The notes under the pieces were generated by a model that was not told the origin of the DNA, did not search any database, and saw only the letters and a program-made list of their open reading frames with translations. Both the position numbers and the translations under genes were made by a program. Positions 13,967 to 16,505 of a stretch of 16,505 nucleotides of DNA are shown here, piece by piece; position 1 is the stretch's first letter, and every line of letters begins with the position of its first letter. The DNA is from Bacteroidales bacterium (GTDB taxonomy: Bacteria > Bacteroidota > Bacteroidia > Bacteroidales > ML635J-15), in NCBI GenBank assembly GCA_007130555.1, contig SLSH01000135.1:1-16505 (forward strand). Direction: 5' to 3'.

Positions 13967-16456
13967 AGAACTTTTCTTTAAATGCACTAATCCCAATCTT
14001 AATTCATTATACGAATAGTTGCCGTTTGCTTCGGCATATAGATTATTCAGACTGTATTCATCACATTTTCTAATATACTCTGAAATTTCGCTTAATTTAT
14101 TTTCAGAAATTAATTTATTTGCCTGAAGTTCTCCTTTTTGAACATACTGCAGTAAATGTCCGAAAATTGTTGATTCTACATAAGCTCTTTCTTTTGCAAT
14201 TTCAGGGATTTGCATTCCGCTGTTAAACATTTCCAGACTTATTAAAGCGGAGTTTTTCTTAGGTTTTTTAGCTTTTTTCTCCGGTTTTAAGTCTTCAAAT
14301 TCAAAATTGCCTCTGCTTATGTCATTTTCCATGCAATAATCATTTATAATTTCTAAAATTTCTTGTCCGTACTGTTCTATCTTAACTTTCCCAAATCCTT
14401 TTATTTTTGATAATTGCTTTAAATCCTCCGGTAATTTTTCTATCAATTGTTTTAATGATTTTTGCGGAAGAACCATAAATACAGGCACTTCTTCTTCCGA
14501 TGCAATCATTTTACGCCATGCGTTAAGAATTACATAAAGATTATTGCTTCCCGAACCAAGAGAGACTTTGTTTGTATCTTTATTAAATTCCGGTTTAAAA
14601 TCCAGTTCTGCATCTGCAATTGATTTAATATATTCAACCGTGTCAAATCCTTCAAGGGACTTGTTTAAACTCCGGCATTTTACATAAATTGCAAGTTCAA
14701 ATTTTTCTAAAGAGTCCTTAATAATATTGCTAAGTTCTTTATTGTCAGACTCTATGCTGATGTTTTTAAAATGGTTAATATAAATGCTATTAATTTTATC
14801 AAGAAAATAATTTGCGGCTTTTTTTATTCGAACCTGCAATTGCTCATCTTTTTGAGGGATAGTGTTTTTGCTAAAAAGTCTTAGTAGTTGAATATTAAAT
14901 CTGTCGTTAATTAAATATATATGTTCTTGGGCGGATTTTTGAATTGATTCAAATTTTTCAGAAATTGATGTGTCAAAACTGCCTGAATTTTCTTTTATAT
15001 TTTTTTTCATAAAGAAAAAACGTTTTTTAATTTCGCCTAAGTCAAATTGTTCTATAATAAGTTTTTTTTGATACTCTTTCATTGACTCTTCGAGATTTTG
15101 CGTATCAGGAGGTTTTTCGCGTGTTTTTGCGGTAAATCCTTCAATTGAATAATCCGATTTAATATTACATTTTGAAAAATCCGACATTAAAACCATGCCT
15201 TCCAAAGTTCTGCAACGACTAAGAGCAACATAAACCTGTCCGAACGCAAATGCTGCACTAATATCAATTACTGCTTTGTCGAAAGTTAGTCCCTGGCTTT
15301 TATGTATTGTGATTGCCCATGCAAGTTTTAACGGATATTGTTCGAAGCTACCGATAATATTTTCTTCAATTGATTTTTTGCTTTCATTAAATTTATACTT
15401 TACATTTTCCCATCGTTCGTGTTTAACAGGAATTTCATAATTATCATCAGGAGATTTTACATAGATTATATCATCTTGAATTTTTGTGATTTTGCCGATT
15501 TTTCCGTTATAATATAATTTATCATAAGAACTGTCATTTTTTACAAACATTACCTGAGCTCCCGGTTTAAGTTCAAGTGTTTCGAGTGTAGGATAAATAT
15601 ATTCGGAAAAATCTCCTTCAATTTTGGCTTTAAATTTATATGATTTTGCTTTTATTTCGGAGTGTTTTTCTTTGTTAATGTGTGATGCGGTATCATTGTG
15701 GGTTGTCAGGATAATATAACCGTCTTTTTCGGAAGGATTAAAACTTTTAATATATCTGGAGTTTAATAGTTTTATACTATTTTCGGACAGCTTATTATCG
15801 CGAATGTCTCCGAGTATATTTATAAATTTTTCATCTTCTTGTCTGTATATTTTTTTTAATTCGATAGTTTCGTAATTTGTTTTTTTAAGAGCATTACTAC
15901 TAAAAAAATAAACGGTATCGTAATAATTACGTATCAGGTTCCATTCGTTTTCTTTAATAACCGGAGCAAGTTGATGCAAGTCGCCAATCATTAGCAACTG
16001 AACACCTCCGAACGGTTTGTTATTGTTTCTGTATTGTCTTAAAACCGCATCAACCGCATCAAGTAAGTCGGCTCTTACCATACTGATTTCATCAATTACA
16101 AGTAAGTCTAAACTTTTAATAATTTTGATTTTATTTTTTCGAAGTTTAAATTGTAATGACGATGATGTTTTATTATAATCTATTTGACTATATTCTTTGG
16201 AATTTTGATTTGCTTCTTCGGGAATAAAAGGATGAAACGGTAATTGAAAAAATGAATGTATTGTAACTCCGCCGGCATTAATTGCCGCTACACCAGTAGG
16301 AGCAACAACAATCATTCTTTTAGGAGTTTTGTGTTTTAAACTATGTAAAAATGTTGTTTTGCCGGTTCCGGCTTTGCCTGTAAGAAAAATGTTTTTATTT
16401 GTGTATTGAACAAACCTATAGGCTAATTGTATTTGAGGATTTTCATTAAAATTCAT
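13958..16456 (-). CDS. PIF1-like superfamily 1 helicase with HRDC and HTH domains
   Basis: Predicted ATP-dependent DNA helicase of the PIF1/RecD2-like group, probably acting in replication or repair of structured DNA. The N-terminal helicase core (about 10-430) has Walker A GKAGTGKT at 27-34, APTGVAAINAGGVTIHSF, Walker B LLVIDEIS with Asp122-Glu123, and GDLHQLAPV as motif III. It ends with TIHKSQGLTFDKAVID and YVALSRCR as motifs V and VI. A charged, helix-rich linker follows (about 440-630). An HRDC nucleic-acid-binding domain (about 640-713) contains WRKMIASEEEVPVFMV and LSKIKGFGKVKIEQYG. A C-terminal helix-turn-helix of the HTH_40 type (about 735-825) contains SLEMFNSGMQIPEIAKERAYVESTIFGHLL. 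This architecture is common in Bacteroidota and the 832-aa length is full. The downstream T9SS gene lay 10 nt away before the MITE insertion. Confidence 0.92.
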   Translation of the reverse strand: MNFNENPQIQLAYRFVQYTNKNIFLTGKAGTGKTTFLHSLKHKTPKRMIVVAPTGVAAINAGGVTIHSFFQLPFHPFIPEEANQNSKEYSQIDYNKTSSSLQFKLRKNKIKIIKSLDLLVIDEISMVRADLLDAVDAVLRQYRNNNKPFGGVQLLMIGDLHQLAPVIKENEWNLIRNYYDTVYFFSSNALKKTNYETIELKKIYRQEDEKFINILGDIRDNKLSENSIKLLNSRYIKSFNPSEKDGYIILTTHNDTASHINKEKHSEIKAKSYKFKAKIEGDFSEYIYPTLETLELKPGAQVMFVKNDSSYDKLYYNGKIGKITKIQDDIIYVKSPDDNYEIPVKHERWENVKYKFNESKKSIEENIIGSFEQYPLKLAWAITIHKSQGLTFDKAVIDISAAFAFGQVYVALSRCRTLEGMVLMSDFSKCNIKSDYSIEGFTAKTREKPPDTQNLEESMKEYQKKLIIEQFDLGEIKKRFFFMKKNIKENSGSFDTSISEKFESIQKSAQEHIYLINDRFNIQLLRLFSKNTIPQKDEQLQVRIKKAANYFLDKINSIYINHFKNISIESDNKELSNIIKDSLEKFELAIYVKCRSLNKSLEGFDTVEYIKSIADAELDFKPEFNKDTNKVSLGSGSNNLYVILNAWRKMIASEEEVPVFMVLPQKSLKQLIEKLPEDLKQLSKIKGFGKVKIEQYGQEILEIINDYCMENDISRGNFEFEDLKPEKKAKKPKKNSALISLEMFNSGMQIPEIAKERAYVESTIFGHLLQYVQKGELQANKLISENKLSEISEYIRKCDEYSLNNLYAEANGNYSYNELRLGLVHLKKSSTN

Positions 16457-16505
16457 AATTTTATAAAAAAATATAAAAGTATAAACTATTTTTTTATTAT
16501 TAAAA

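Overview
The window looks like chromosome from an uncultured or little-studied member of the Bacteroidota (Bacteroidales-like). It is very AT-rich. It encodes several lipoproteins with short lipoboxes, one protein with a type IX secretion (Por) C-terminal tail, a DUF4249-type lipoprotein, and a PIF1-type helicase with HRDC and HTH domains. A radical SAM/SPASM enzyme paired with a small lipoprotein and a perfect TAnnTTTG-type -7 promoter element point the same way. The indolepyruvate:ferredoxin oxidoreductase suggests an anaerobic, amino-acid-fermenting lifestyle.

Layout. (1) 13-4215, plus strand: an M49 (dipeptidyl peptidase III-like) metallopeptidase lipoprotein, then a tight operon of two tandem FKBP-type prolyl isomerase lipoproteins and nadD, whose start overlaps the preceding stop. 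(2) 4242-7567, minus strand: panB, a YdfG-like short-chain dehydrogenase 15 nt behind it, and an AbgT-family transporter. (3) 7627-8646, plus strand: a lone DUF4249-like lipoprotein, divergent from panB. Candidate -7 elements for the two directions lie within 29 bp of each other. (4) 8647-8832: a structured non-coding stretch with a probable terminator, a second hairpin and a short direct repeat. (5) 8833-12574, minus strand: iorA-iorB, then after 50 nt a small lipoprotein that overlaps a radical SAM/SPASM enzyme gene by 8 bp. (6) 12809-16456, minus strand: a helicase gene and a type IX-secreted protein gene, separated by a 200-bp MITE-like element.

Two results stand out. First, the rSAM/lipoprotein pair matches a Bacteroidota two-gene system of unknown function, in which the lipoprotein may be a substrate or partner of the radical enzyme. 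Second, the helicase/T9SS-protein intergenic region is a non-autonomous transposable element. It has 21-bp perfect terminal inverted repeats, a 69-nt internal palindrome and a 9-bp target duplication (TTAATTTGT). The duplicated target contains the helicase stop codon, so the insertion left the helicase reading frame intact. Removing the element and one target copy puts the two genes 10 nt apart, so it appears to have split a former operon.

I see no rRNA, tRNA, CRISPR array, prophage or intact insertion sequence.
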